Shown: positions 49,801-61,054, counted from the first letter of the stretch. The stretch: DNA of 64,000 nt from Corticium candelabrum (GCF_963422355.1 NC_085099.1:5466625-5530624); one strand, 5' to 3'. The notes: generated by a model not told the origin, from the letters alone. Numbers and translations: made by a program.

Positions 49801-51547
49801 CACACAGGCTAACTAATTTTCGTTAACTTCAAGATTAATTACACAATTATTGCGCCTAGACAGCTGATGAATGATGATATTCGAGCAACTGCCCAACCGC
49901 AGACTATGCAAGTTATTTAGTTTTTCATGTTATTGCATAGCTGTAAGCAACGGATAATTGAACGCGCAATTCAGATAACTGATTGCCTGAATCGGATAAT
50001 TGAATGCCGAGTTTGGATAATTGAACGCAAAATACTATAGAGTCCACACAAGCTGAGTCTATCATCTACCTTCATCACAGGCTTCTATTCTATGCAACTC
50101 AGTAGTTTCCCGACTGCACTATCAAGTTTACAGTGTTCACACTAGCAACTTCAGAACTGAGCCACACCAAATAAATTTGCTTTAAGATTGCATTACTTAA
50201 CTCTACTACAAATACTTGATAAAGAAATCGTTTTGATGTCGATGCTGGCCATTTAGATCATTTCTACTCTAACTGGCTTGGTTATGAAGTCTCTAGTGTG
50301 AACATAATATTATGAAATAAACTGTACTGGCACATGATCTTAAACAGTGTCTTGTATCATCCTACTTTTCATGATTATTCCACAAAAAATTCAGATATTA
50401 AACTAATACCATAACTATTCAAGACATTCAACAACTAACATTTCAGACAAACAAAAAAGTTTTTTGAGACCAAGATCTATTTCACATCACATATGCACAA
50501 TAGTACTGACGTAACTTACACATACCTGCTGTCTGATAACATACTCCAACACAGTCAATGACGCAAGTCGTGTTTTTTGCTTCACAAGGCCATCATTCAA
50601 CTTCTCAAATAATCGCTGAAAAACAAAACACATGAAATGACTGACTCCAGTACTACTAGATTACACACTGTAGTAGGACTATTTAGTTCTGCCAACTTCT
50701 TGTTTCAAGCAATTATCTGGAGCTTATTTGGTTCCCAACCTGTTAACTAGATCTTATTTAGTTCCAACATTTTATTCCTCAAATTAGCACTCTCCGACTG
50801 TTCTGTCTACACAGAATAAATGTGAACGACATAGTAAAATGGACACCATCATCTTCAGCTCAAATATGAGAAAACAATGATGCAGGTCTCACTTGAGTTT
50901 CACTCACTGAGAGATGCATAAAGATCATCATGGCCATTGACCCAACACCACCATGTCTTATGCATCCATTTTGTACAGCCAGAACAGTTAGAGCATTGAT
51001 TCAACTGTAAAAACCAATACCCCAGAACAGATTACTGACAGCTGTGGACAATCTATACTCAGTGTATGAAACGTCCATTCAATTTTCAATTTTGGTCTTG
51101 AAAATTAGATTTTAATAAAATGGTCTGCAATAACTGCTAAATAAATTCCTTAATTAAATAAAATAAAAAATAAAAAATAAAAAATTAAATATTGAATACA
51201 CATTGTCAGGAACCATTTTGTTCACAATTGAAAATTGAAAATTGATTAACATGGGGGGGGGGCAACCAAGTGAATGGTGCCTTGCAGTAATCGATAAAGC
51301 TCTGCTAATTCAGTTTAGTTCATTAGGGCGGTCTGTGGTGTTGAGTCTTGTAATTATGTTAAATCTCGGAAGTTAGGTGTCTAGAGAAGTGTTGGCTGGA
51401 ATTTTTGCTAGGCTAGGTATAGGTGTAATTGTAGGTATAAGTATAATTCCAGCCAACACTTCTCTAGACTCCTAATTTCCCAGATTTAATTAACATATAC
51501 AGTTCAACTAGTAAATGAAGCTGTGTTTACACCGTCGCTTCAGAGCT

Positions 51548-51607
<60 letters not shown>

Positions 51608-53878
51608 TTATTGTGAATATTAATGTAAACTTTATTAACTTTTGTCTATTTATTGTCATTATCATTAATTAATCATTAGCTTGTTGCTAGAATGTATAAA
51701 TTCTTTGAAAACCCAGGGATCCGTCGATGTGATTAAACATAATTAACTAAACATCATCAATGTCCCACACTACACTTCAAATTCAGTACATGCACATGTG
51801 TGACAGCTGCGTCTCTTGCACGGAGCTGGCTTGTTATCCGTTATTTCTCAATTCTGCATGTAGCGTTCTTGCTTGCATCACTTGAGGTGGACACGATTAT
51901 CATGCTTTCGTTGAGCCGTTGCTGTCACTTTCGTTGAGCCGTTGCTATCATCTTTCGTTCCATCAGAATAAATTTGTCGTAGCTAGAGATTGATGTACGT
52001 GCACGGGAAATACTGTGAATTAAGCGACATGTATGTGTAGCGACCGGATCCAGAAGAAAGCATGCAGCGCAACGTTTCCTACGAATCTTTCTTGCAAGAC
52101 GACGTCGATTGTTCATCATCAGTCCTACTTACACCTGTAAATATATTCTTAAACGGAGCGGGCTTGTTATCCACATTATTTCTCGATTCTGTAGCGCTCA
52201 ATCTTGCATCACTTGCAGTTAATTAATTAACTACTGAGTCTGATCAAGAGGTGGATGAGATTATCATGCTTTCGTTGAGCCGTACGTTGCTAGCATCTTT
52301 CGTTCCGATGATAATTCGTCGTAACTATACAGATAAAGATTGATCTCGTACGTCTCCTAGAAATACTGTGAAGCGAAATGTAGTGACCAGATCCAGAAGA
52401 AAGCAGTGTTAGTGTTTCCTCCGAATCTTTCTTGCAAGACAAAGACGATCATTCATACTACTTACAACTACAACATATTGCTCTCTTAAAGATCACGGAT
52501 GACATGTTGGTCGTGCGCAACGGTACACATGCATGGTCCCATGGGACTTTCAATTCTTCTTTAAAAATGTAATAGACGGGTACAACTCTAGCCTGAACTT
52601 TACTCTGCGCTTCTCAGTTTGACGAAGGTTTAATATTTTTACTATGGATATGACATCTCGGCTTTTCTGTCATAATGCGCGGGATTGTTATGTCACCCAT
52701 TGTTGGTGTCCCCAAAAACGGCTGATTGGCTCAACAAATTCCTGAGAGTGATTCACACCGATATGCTATTGTTACGTTACCTACATTTGGCATTCCCAAG
52801 CAATTGCTGATTGGCTCAACAAACTTCCCAAGCGTGACACAAACATAGGTACATAGTGACATACCGACAGACAGACTGGAAGTCAATTCAGCCAGTTTAG
52901 AGTGAGCTTCTCGCAAAGCAGTCCACCACTTATTGTGGTGTCCTTCTTTTATGCTGGTAGCTAATTATCACTTTTGTGTAGGCATTGTGTTGAGTAATTT
53001 GTGCTACAAAAAGATGATCTGCTTAGCGCCTAATTAGAGCAAGTGCAGGTGCACTGTGCTAGGCATAGACAATTCTGTGGATCTTTACTGCTTTGCTACT
53101 AATTTACAGGTATTAGCCTGTTACTTGAGCAGTTTGTTTGTCAATGTGTCACCTAGAATGCACCTGATGTGTGCAAATATCTTACAAAGGCACCTAGACA
53201 TTACAAAACAAGAATCCTACTATTTTCAATTTTCATTTTAGAACAAATGAAAAACACTACACTTTGTTTTTCAAATACCCAGAGCTTTAAATTTGGATTA
53301 ATTGACGTTACAATAGCAATTTGTGCTGTTTCTTCTTGAGATATTCTAGAAATATCATATAATGTCAAATTTCAATAAATTAAAATTAAAATTGAAAATT
53401 GAATAGACTTTCCATACACGCATAAATTTATATCACCGACTAAGTAAGCCTGAATTATAGAACGATTTGAGCAACCACAAATAAGGTCCATATGATTGCC
53501 CAAAACCAAACAGTCCTCGTGCGCATATCCAAACTATCAAATAACAGCTGCCGACGCCCACAGTAAATAAACCCAAGCAAGTAACATCTAAGACGACACG
53601 AAAAATTTCAGTCTCACCCCTGAATGCATGTCCGGAGTGCTGGCTAGTAGATTACACGACAGGTCCGAGCACGACCTCATGCAGTGCTCCCATAGTCCGT
53701 TGAGGAGCCAAGATTCACGCGTCGACTGCAACGAGCGCGCAAGCAGCTCCCTCGCCGCAATCGACGTCTCCAAATCTTTACTATCGAGTTCGGTGAGAAC
53801 GTCCGCGAGCCTGGACGACGTCAGAGCGTCCTCCGTCCTCGCGCCCGCTCTCTGCTGCCTCGAATCGCAATCAGTCAT
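39814..53878 (-). CDS. TSC1: Hamartin (tuberous sclerosis 1)
   Basis: Fifteen in-phase exons, listed 5' to 3': 53618-53878, 50526-50615, 46759-46821, 46548-46695, 46329-46486, 44370-44443, 42272-44314, 41871-41917, 41647-41813, 41515-41591, 41296-41446, 40511-40606, 40218-40448, 40094-40162, 39814-40038; about 1,299 residues (human 1,164). Hamartin signatures: NVPEVLIVHLRVGVHALFCR with LYAMYPKNFL in the N-terminal HEAT-like region; EILDRLLELGSALHAK then DWSHFGG; the coiled coil opening ADEVAILKSQVLLLHAQL; and the end block HIMELYGRLE. The large exon 7 is Ser/Thr-rich and probably disordered. TSC1 stabilises TSC2, whose GAP activity on Rheb restrains mTORC1 at the lysosome. The acceptor of exon 11 (41,446) is weak and less certain. 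The start ATG is the first in the frame and gives the expected N-terminal helix. Confidence 0.92.
40768..40893. repeat. Compound (CA)n microsatellite in a TSC1 intron
   Basis: Two CA runs interrupted by a repeated tcactttattcac word, in the intron between TSC1 exons 11 and 12. Cysteine/valine-rich frames here are repeat artefacts. Confidence 0.9.
44444..46328. other. TSC1 intron 5
   Basis: 1.9 kb between exons 5 and 6. No mobile element with clear ends and no convincing ORF; the 70-codon frame at 45,188 has no recognisable motif. Confidence 0.55.
46935..47460. mobile_element. Diverged GGCTCGG-family element in a TSC1 intron
   Basis: It begins cgtgttcacactac and ends tgctagtgtgaaca, which are inverted relatives, and is full of AACCAAACC/GGTTTGG words. 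The outer gtgtgaac words and the internal pattern resemble the elements at 12,770 and 26,400. It lies within the intron between TSC1 exons 2 and 3. No ORF of note. Confidence 0.5.
48643..50040. mobile_element. 1.4-kb TIR/foldback element in a TSC1 intron
   Basis: The ends are inverted repeats of about 60 bp: ctatagtattttgcgtt on the left, and its reverse complement at 50,020-50,040. An inner inverted pair (about 48,965-49,035 and 49,660-49,735, sharing accggctggagaca) suggests long or nested arms. A run of G residues lies at about 49,697-49,709. No transposase is visible. The target duplication is unclear (possibly TA). Confidence 0.6.
51050..51260. repeat. AT-rich inverted repeat with ttgaaaattgaa ends
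   Basis: ttcaattttcaatttt at 51,078 and attgaaaattgaaaattga at about 51,230 are inverted around AT-rich sequence. The same words occur at 22,865-22,905 and 53,385-53,405, so this is a dispersed family. Confidence 0.45.
51357..51490. repeat. Hairpin repeat in TSC1 intron 1
   Basis: Arms of about 45 bp (near 51,357-51,402 and 51,444-51,490, sharing agaagtgttggctggaatt and its complement) flank a loop of about 42 bases containing taggtataggtgtaa-type short repeats. Small palindromic MITE-like structure in the intron between TSC1 exons 1 and 2. Confidence 0.6.
51545..51605. repeat. (TG)n microsatellite
   Basis: About 28 TG dinucleotides in TSC1 intron 1. Confidence 0.9.
51815..52500. repeat. 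Direct tandem duplication in TSC1 intron 1
   Basis: About 51,815-52,145 and 52,146-52,500 are two diverged direct copies. Both contain ggcttgttatcc, ttgcatcacttg, atcatgctttcgttgagccg, gatccagaagaaagca and cgaatctttcttgcaagac in the same order. No convincing ORF. Confidence 0.65.
52690..52850. repeat. Short tandem repeat around gctgattggctcaacaaa
   Basis: The word gctgattggctcaacaaa occurs at about 52,721 and 52,808, with similar flanks (tggtgtccccaa / tggcattcccaa), giving two copies of a unit of roughly 87 bp. Confidence 0.55.
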
Positions 53879-54014
53879 TGCTTACGTCGAGCCCCCAGTC
53901 GAGACCTCATCGTATAACGTCACCAGAAGTCGTCATGAGGCAATCCTCTTCACTTGGGTCTTCGCACGTGCGACACGCGCTCTGATACAGCGCAACACGC
54001 CAGCTAGTCATCCA

Positions 54015-54043
54015 GTCACGTGACTGCAACCTAGTCACGTGAC
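54015..54043. promoter_or_regulatory. Paired GTCACGTGAC palindromes upstream of TSC1
   Basis: Two exact GTCACGTGAC sites at 54,015-54,024 and 54,034-54,043, 137-165 bp upstream of the TSC1 start codon. This 10-mer is the CLEAR-type E-box bound by MiT/TFE factors (TFEB) in vertebrates and also fits USF/MYC-type bHLH-Zip factors. A third exact copy lies at 54,704-54,713. Confidence 0.6.
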
Positions 54044-54247
54044 TACATATCCTACCTTACTCTTTCATCTTTTTATCCTTAAAATTGTATATAAACTCTA
54101 TGGTTCACGTAAAACGTCATAAACCTTTATAGTCCATACGGTCTCGTATCCTTCTGATGTATCTCCACAGCAACGCGATGGGCGTTACACGTACGTACAT
54201 ACATGTCCCTTAAAGCATCCGGGTTATTTGCGGTAAAGTTTAGCGCC

Positions 54248-54508
54248 TCACGCCAGCAGCTCCTGCTTTTCTCGATCGCCAGACACCGTCGCCACAACGT
54301 CTCGAGTTGTGCGCTCTAATCTACGTTGAAGCTCTCGCTCGAGTTCGAACACCTTAACTGCTATGGAAACCGAAGGTAACAGCACGAGGTGAGCGCAACG
54401 GACGTGATACGCATTCGTATGGTTATCTATGTGTAGAGAAGTACCCGAATTCGTTTTCCAGACTGGCTTAGTTGCGCACAGCATGACGTCATCACTCGCT
54501 AGCCACAC
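54248..54508 (-). CDS. Small unrecognised ORF upstream of TSC1
   Basis: An 86-codon ORF starts MWLASDDVML and ends in a charged, probably helical stretch (VFELERELQRRLERTTRDVV). It lies on the TSC1 strand, 370 bp upstream of the TSC1 start, in a CpG-richer stretch than its surroundings. No signal peptide or known motif is visible. The base composition and the amphipathic helix suggest coding, but length alone does not prove it; it could be a first exon or chance. Family unknown. Confidence 0.35.
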   Translation of the reverse strand: MWLASDDVMLCATKPVWKTNSGTSLHIDNHTNAYHVRCAHLVLLPSVSIAVKVFELERELQRRLERTTRDVVATVSGDREKQELLA

Positions 54509-54509
54509 C

Positions 54510-56199
54510 TGCGTCTGGTGTCGTCTTGTGTCAATTAGTTAACGTCTAGTACAGTAGCATCCTAATCTATATTTCGATTTGTTGTTAATTTAAGAACAAC
54601 ACAGCATTGGCTCGTTCTTGCCTGTCTAAATTCGTGCTCTATTAGGGAAGTAGGATGTTTTCCATCGTTGTTTTTTTAAATAACATTTTTTTTGCGGATG
54701 TGGGTCACGTGACCGGGAAAACCTCAAGCAGTTGGAACGCAGTAGGCTTTCTACTCGCAATAATATCGCTATGCAGGGAGTCGGTTGAGGTAATGTCTTT
54801 ACTTTAGGTCTCTAGAAAATACCGCTTGATTGCTGGTATGACTTCTTTTTTGCTGCGCATTTTTTGCTTGAAGTGTCTGTCTACTTTACAAGAGACAGCT
54901 AGCATGCACCCTCACTCAGAGAGGTGTCAGACATACATCTGTCAGAAACAATTGTCTGACACTGTTGCACCTCGTTTGACCCTGCCATTCCAGAGGGATG
55001 CTGTAATCAATTAATTCAGTGTACAGTACCTTGGTGTTTGTGAGAGGAAGATGTAGGGTCGATGTTACACAACTTGGCTCTTCTGGAGGTAAGTTGGATC
55101 TTTAGTAATTAGTGCAACTGTTTGGTGCCTTGTGTCATCACTGTGACAAACTCAAGTTGTTGAATACCTGTCATAAGTGGCAAGCCTTTGTTACCACAGC
55201 TGAACCTCCATTTTGATGTTGAGTTGAATGCAAGTAGCTTGGACTGTAATATCTAGGTGGTCATGTCTGTGTGCGCACCTAGGGGTTAAGCTTGTTCGTA
55301 CCAGTTAGACAGTATTGAAAAAAGTTTGTCTGCAAAGGTGTTTGTGTAAATATAGTGTTTTAGTCTGGTGGCTTGCTTGTTGTTTTGTTGCCAGCTCAGA
55401 TTTGGAACAGGAACAGGAACAGGAAGTAGAGGTGGTACCTACCATTGTCAGATTCTGCCATTTTAATTTGATTGTCCAAGTGTTTGCATCCTTGCACTAT
55501 ATCATTGTGCACTATATCATTGTTCCGTTGTGGTACTCTAATACTATGACGTGATACGCATCATGATCTTACTATCTTTTGGTTTTATTTTGTTGGACAC
55601 TGTGTAAGTGGTAACAGTTAATTAATTGGAATTTAGAACTAGATTAAACATGTTTCAGTTCATGTGGGAAAGTGTGATTTTTGTTTCTGTGAAGTCACAT
55701 GGTGGGGTGTCTGGTTTTTCACTTTGTTTGACCTTGTGAAAAATATTAAAGCCAAAGAAAAATTAATGCTTCAGAGATCATTGATAGCAGAGGTAACTAG
55801 GATATGAATTAGAGTGTTAATTATTTTCATGGCAGCAGACAAAACCAAGATTAAAAAGAATCCTATAGGTTACCGTGATATTTGGCACTAACAGGAGTTT
55901 ATGGTCAATGGTTTTATGGGTAAAGCCAATGATGACCATAGGTCTAGGGACCATAGGTCTAGGAACCATACGTGTGGGAGCCAAGGGGCATGGGCTCCCA
56001 ATAATTTTTCCGCTTTACTGCATTTCTGTGTTTGGCTCCTGTACCTCCAAAACTTCTTATGCCTATGATGACAGTAATGCTGGTGTTGCTATGCGTTCTG
56101 TGCATTGGTAAAGGCAGTTAGTTGTACAGTATCTATAGTTCTAGTATATCTATGCAGCACAATTTACTGTATGTATAATAATCTATACTTTATTGTAGG
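54510..56199. other. Upstream region of the zinc-finger/pseudokinase gene
   Basis: It holds a GTCACGTGAC site (54,704), a possible 5' non-coding exon ending at gtaagt (55,088), short tandem words (ctatatcattgtgca at about 55,497; gaccataggtctagg at about 55,934), and no convincing coding exon. Confidence 0.45.
54704..54713. promoter_or_regulatory. GTCACGTGAC palindrome upstream of the zinc-finger/pseudokinase gene
   Basis: The third exact copy of the 10-bp site in 700 bases, located about 1.5 kb before the ATG at 56,200 and about 370 bp before a possible non-coding first exon that ends at the gtaagt donor near 55,088. Confidence 0.4.
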
Positions 56200-59100
56200 A
56201 TGTCTAATCACATGAAAATGGAAAGCAGCGTGAACTTGAGCAACCTAGAACAACTGCCAGAAATCACTGATCAAGCAACAGTGGTATGTCTGTAGTAGCT
56301 ATTACTGTGATGTTGTATTACTACGTATTTATCAGCTTGTTTAAGCAGCTTTGTGTTGTTGAAGTAGTTGTTGCCAGATGCTAGTAGAAACATTAGAGTA
56401 GTGCTTTGTTTGTCACAGAGTTTTTTGGTTTGTAGTATATTGTTTCCATTTTTAGAGTGTCCATTAATTAAAATCATTTGGCGGTATTAAAATTTTGTTG
56501 TTGATTAAGTCTTGCTTTTATGCAATCACAATGACTGTTTATGTGTGCTTTTCTGAGGAAATATTTTCTGTATTTCTTTATCTGTTTTGCTTTACAGTGC
56601 TGTTGTATTTTTGGTATTTTAGCACAGGCATGCATCGGTTTCATCAAACTTTAACTTATCTCATAAAATGCAATCTTTAATAGTACTGCTTAAGTGGTAA
56701 TTCTGTTTGCTTATAGAATAACTGCGGCGAGTTGGAAAGCAAAGTGAACACTGATGAGATACAAATACAACCAGATATCATTAATCAAGCAACAATGGTA
56801 TGTCGTTGCAATTGATTTTGTGTGTCTGTTAGTGCAGCTTTGTACGTATGTATGTACTACGGTTGCTGCTGTCTATGGGCAGATCTGAGTATTGAATGAC
56901 TGATGTCTTGTACACCCATATTACCCACAATTAATACTCAATTAATGAATTACAATTAATAGTGTTTTTAATTGTTGTGTTATCAGGTCTATGTCTTGAT
57001 TTTTTCAATGGTATCAAAATAGAATTTGCATATGCAAAACAACTAGGCACAAATATGCAATCACGTTTTATACGATTTTGTTGCCATTTACAGAAGTTTC
57101 CTATCCTAAGTCTTTCCGGAGGCACTTGATTGCAATTTAGTTGTAAAACGTCAGTCAATCTGTTTAACTATTGAAGACTTGCTAACATGAAAACTCGAAA
57201 ACAGGATCCAGTTTTGTTGTCATTTAAACTTTGGGCATGCATCAGGTAGTTAATCTTACAAACTGGTTTTTTGTCAGACTTAGGCAGGTGTAATTCTATC
57301 ATCTCTGACGTTGCAAACTAATTCAATTTGTTGTAAGTTATTTTTAGTTTCCATAACTGGTCATGATAACATGGCTAAGTCATAAGCCATGGAACTGTTG
57401 TTGACACATGTAACACGTGTTTGCAATTGGGAGGGTGTGTGAAATGCTATTAAAAAGAACCAATTTAAGCCATTGTCACTGTTGAACATAGTCTGTGACA
57501 TAGACATTTACTGTACAGCAATTGGGTTGGAATACTAGTAAGTAAAACGGACCTTAGACGTCATTATGACGTCATTATGACGTCATTACATGTTGACAGT
57601 GGCTGTTGGGTAAAGGCATCTAGTAGGTGTGTGTGGTAATTATTTACCAGTTGTACCTACACCAACTACTTTAATGCTCAGATTACTATCAAATTGACAT
57701 GTTCATACACGATGCTAGACAGAGTTGCTAGTTCCGTTTTATTGCAATAGTAGGCTATGGTATGCTCACTACATTTTTGCTCTTTTAGTACATGTACACT
57801 GATAATATTTCTAAAAGTTACGGTTTTATAAGAGTTCTAACTCATCTGAGATGCAATGCATGATCTTACTTCTCAACGTCTGTGATGGGGTGCATGGTAT
57901 GAATTAGTGCCAGAGAAGTCGTACTCTTTGTAAGCCATGTCAGCACCCTATTGCTCACATTCACAATATGCTATGAAAATGTTGGGACTGTGGCTGAGTT
58001 GCATAGGTTTAGTTTTTTTGCATTGAACTACACTATTCTTTGCATGCAGGTGATGTACTTGGTTTTGCTTCACTAGAAATTCTTTCTCACTTCAGTAAAG
58101 TGTGTGGCTGTGTAAGTTACAATACACTGTATGCATCATTATAAGCAAGACCACGTATAGTATTTTTGGTTGACTTAGGAAAGAAACAGACCTAGGGTTA
58201 GTTGAAATTCACCCAACCTCTCCGCCTGTGGGCCTGCACACTACGAAGTAGCATTAGGATTGAACTCATACATGACATTATACGTTTGCTGCCAGAGATG
58301 ATGTAAAGTACATGATGAGACCTTATGTATTATCAGAGATCTAACTACTGTAAATCCAGAAATTTTGGTACGCATAAAATTTTAGTTATTTTTGTACTGA
58401 TACCTGGTTGTACTAAAATAACATGAATACTAAAATTTATAGATAGATTCATTTGAATTCGGCTACAGTACAGTACCAATGTCCTGTAGTAAAATAACAT
58501 GTGTACGAACTATTTCATGAGCAGAAGTACTAAACTTTATGAGTACTAAAATTTTTGAATTTACAGTATAAGAAAGTCTTTAACTAGAATGTATTATGGT
58601 AATCGATATCTATTGGATTTGGCTTATGTTGTGTATTACTTTGAGATATATCTTCAATAGTCACGTATTTCCATAATTTAGTCTTTCTCTAGGGTAGAAA
58701 GGGTGATGTTTGAGTGAGTGCATTTTTGAAGCATTTGCAATATTGATATTGCATATCTCCAAGACTTTCTAGAATTTTGCTGGCACATGCTTTGTTGACT
58801 GTTATTCTATGTGTCATGCCGCTTACAATTGAGCTTGCTGTGAGGCAGCCACATGCGTCATTACCAGTCATTAGGCCAATACTGCAAGAAATTTACGCTC
58901 ATTTTTAAACTCAGTCGATACTTTAAACTAGAGTTGTGTTGTCTAACAAGTTAGGTTGGGCAGAAAAATATGCATTACTATACTTGTTCACTTTGTCACG
59001 GGCAAATGGGGCACAGGTTTGCCAAGCCGATTGTACTGCAGATGCTGTATGTTAATTAACTTGACAAATATCATGACTAATGAATTGGTGTACACCGAGC

Positions 59101-61054
59101 TCGACTGATCTTTGCTTCCCATAGCTTGGAATTGGTTTCGTCTCTAAGCCGCAGTTGCAGCAATACTCGTGATGTTAATCTTGTATATACTCCTATATAC
59201 CTGTCTATCATATCAGCTATGATGAAATAATTGTACCGTAAGAAATTCTGTGACTTGACATCTCTTTCCTGTACAGAAGAAGAGACGGCGTACTAGAGCT
59301 AGACGGACTGCTTGCTCTACAGTGACCGACGACGATGCTAAACCATCTCTCATCTATGAATGCGATATCTGCCAGAAACGTTTTCGAGACGCTATGCGGC
59401 TCCGCCGTCACACAATCGTCCACACGGCAGACCGGCCTTATCCTTGCCGTCTTTGTGACCGCAAGTTCAGGTCCATCAACAACCTACAACAGCACGTGCT
59501 CTTACATTCAGGAGAGAAGCGCTACTCTTGCCATTATTGCGGCAAACGCTTCGCCCAACATCCCGGTCTCTCCGGCCACTTACGCACGCACCGCAAGAAG
59601 TTTCCTTGCGACAAATGCGACAAGGGATTTCACAAGAGACAAGCGTTAGAGAAACATATCCGTTCGCACGACTTGAGTAGAAAGTATCGCTGCCCTTTCT
59701 GCGACCTTCGATATGATTCTCAGCGCAAGCTGATGGAACACGTGAAAAGACACGAGGAGCAGACGGACGGCATGCCGCTACTAAAAAGGAAGCAAGCAAA
59801 GAAAAGGAAAAAGGCGGTGACTTTCTCCAATTTCATTTCAAAGGATGAAGAAGACTCGGATGCCACAGTAGTTCTGTCTTCTCCTACTAGTCCAACAACT
59901 CTGTCGCCGGATGAGGCAAATGGTCCTGTGTCTGAACGCTGTGATATCGGTAATCAAAAGCGGAGGAAACGGCGTCGGGCGTTTGGTAGAAGAGGCGACT
60001 GGACGTTTGGATTTAGTGACATCGACCAAATGTCTACTGTTGGTCAGTCTAGTCCTCTGAATGATGCGCTTGTTACTGCTCTTGGTGAGACGACGGCTAC
60101 AGTGGCGCAGATGACTGAGAGTACTAGAGGTCTGGCAAACTGGCTGTTTATAAACAACATCGTCGAAAATCCGTCAAATTCAGAGTTGACGATTAACTCG
60201 GCCAGCTTGGACTGTGGCCGCAAATATCCCGTACTCGGTCACGGAACTGTTGCTGGTAAAGTGGCTCTTTCATGCAACTCTGCTGTATGGTTGTTTTCAC
60301 CGATTTTTGTTATTTTGCAGAAGTGAAGATAGGCTTGTGGGGTGGATCTCCCGTTGCTGTTAAGACATATCGTCGTGACCTCTTCATACCGGAGGCTCTT
60401 CTGGCCGACGTCGTTCTATGTCGACATTCCAACGTCATTTCTGTCTACGGTCTCACTCAAGATCACAAGAGCATCGTCATGGAACTTGCAGAAGGGAATT
60501 TAACCGAACTGATAACAGGATTTACGCAGGTGGGGGGAGCTCTATCGCTACGCGAAATGGTCGACCTGGCCAGAGGTTGTCTTCAAGGTCTCGAATATTT
60601 ACACCGTATCGGTATTACTCACGGCTGTATTCGACCGTCTAACGTTCTCGTGAATGCCCTCATGGTCGCTAAACTTGCCGACATCCGGGAAACGGCATTT
60701 AATCCATGTTCTGCTTCGAAAGTGGAGTTTTTTGATTACGTGGCTCCCGAGCACGCAGACAATTTGCTGTACGTCACCAACGAAGGCGATATCTTCAGCC
60801 TCGGACAGACATTTCTCGATCTTTTTTCTGCCGTCGGCGGTGATGCTGCCGACCGCATCGACGCTGTGACTCACCCGTGGCTGAAAGTACTCTGCCGCCA
60901 GATGACCGACCGCGATCCGTCAATGCGCTTGCGCATTCTCGAGTGCCTGGCAATGATGACCACCGTCGCTGGCAGCGACGATTACAAACAGTGTCCTGCT
61001 AAGAGGACGCTTGGTCGCATCATCAAGACGAGGAAGAACTGCACCAGTCCGTGA
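56200..61054 (+). CDS. Five-finger C2H2 zinc-finger / pseudokinase fusion
   Basis: Exons 56200-56283, 56717-56797, 59277-60255 and 60321-61054 join in phase to 625 residues. Exons 1 and 2 encode two similar short repeats (ending EITDQATV and DIINQATM). Residues 56-66 are a basic, NLS-like KKRRRTRARRT. Five C2H2 fingers follow (84-104, 112-132, 140-160, 166-186, 194-214), each CxxC-x12-H-x3-H. After a second basic cluster comes a kinase-like domain, about 372-610: glycine loop GHGTVAEV, VAVK (Lys396), HGC at 482-484 where HRD is expected, Asn489, DIR (Asp502) in place of DFG, APE at 523-525, and DIFSLG. Loss of the HRD aspartate predicts little or no phosphotransfer. The glycine loop is split by the 65-bp intron 3, so the fusion is a spliced single transcript in this model. 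The ATG at 56,200 is the first after an acceptor; a 5' non-coding exon may end at 55,088 (gtaagt). An AATAAA lies at 61,291. Confidence 0.78.
57557..57588. promoter_or_regulatory. Triple CRE-like repeat in an intron
   Basis: Three GACGTCA cores, two of them full TGACGTCA palindromes (CREB/ATF site), repeated at a 12-base spacing with an invariant ttat linker. It lies in intron 2 of the zinc-finger/pseudokinase gene and could be an enhancer or simply a short tandem repeat. Confidence 0.4.
58346..58568. mobile_element. MITE with TA target site
   Basis: Left end TACTGTAAATCCAGAAATTT and the reverse complement of the right end TACTGTAAATTCAAAAATTT are about 26-bp inverted repeats; the element is about 220 bp. 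The ends begin with TA and the interior is very AT-rich, as in Tc1/mariner-type MITEs. It sits in the long intron 2 of the zinc-finger/pseudokinase gene. Confidence 0.65.

Larger units (their letters stand above)
50616..53617. other. TSC1 intron 1
   Basis: A 3-kb first intron containing the AT-rich inverted repeat (51,050), a hairpin (51,357), a (TG)n run, a direct tandem duplication (51,815-52,500) and a short tandem repeat (52,690). No nested gene seen. Confidence 0.6.
56798..59276. other. Intron 2 of the zinc-finger/pseudokinase gene
   Basis: 2.5 kb, AT-rich, containing the CRE-like triplet (57,557) and a MITE (58,346-58,568). No further in-phase exon identified, so additional alternative exons cannot be excluded. 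Confidence 0.5.
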
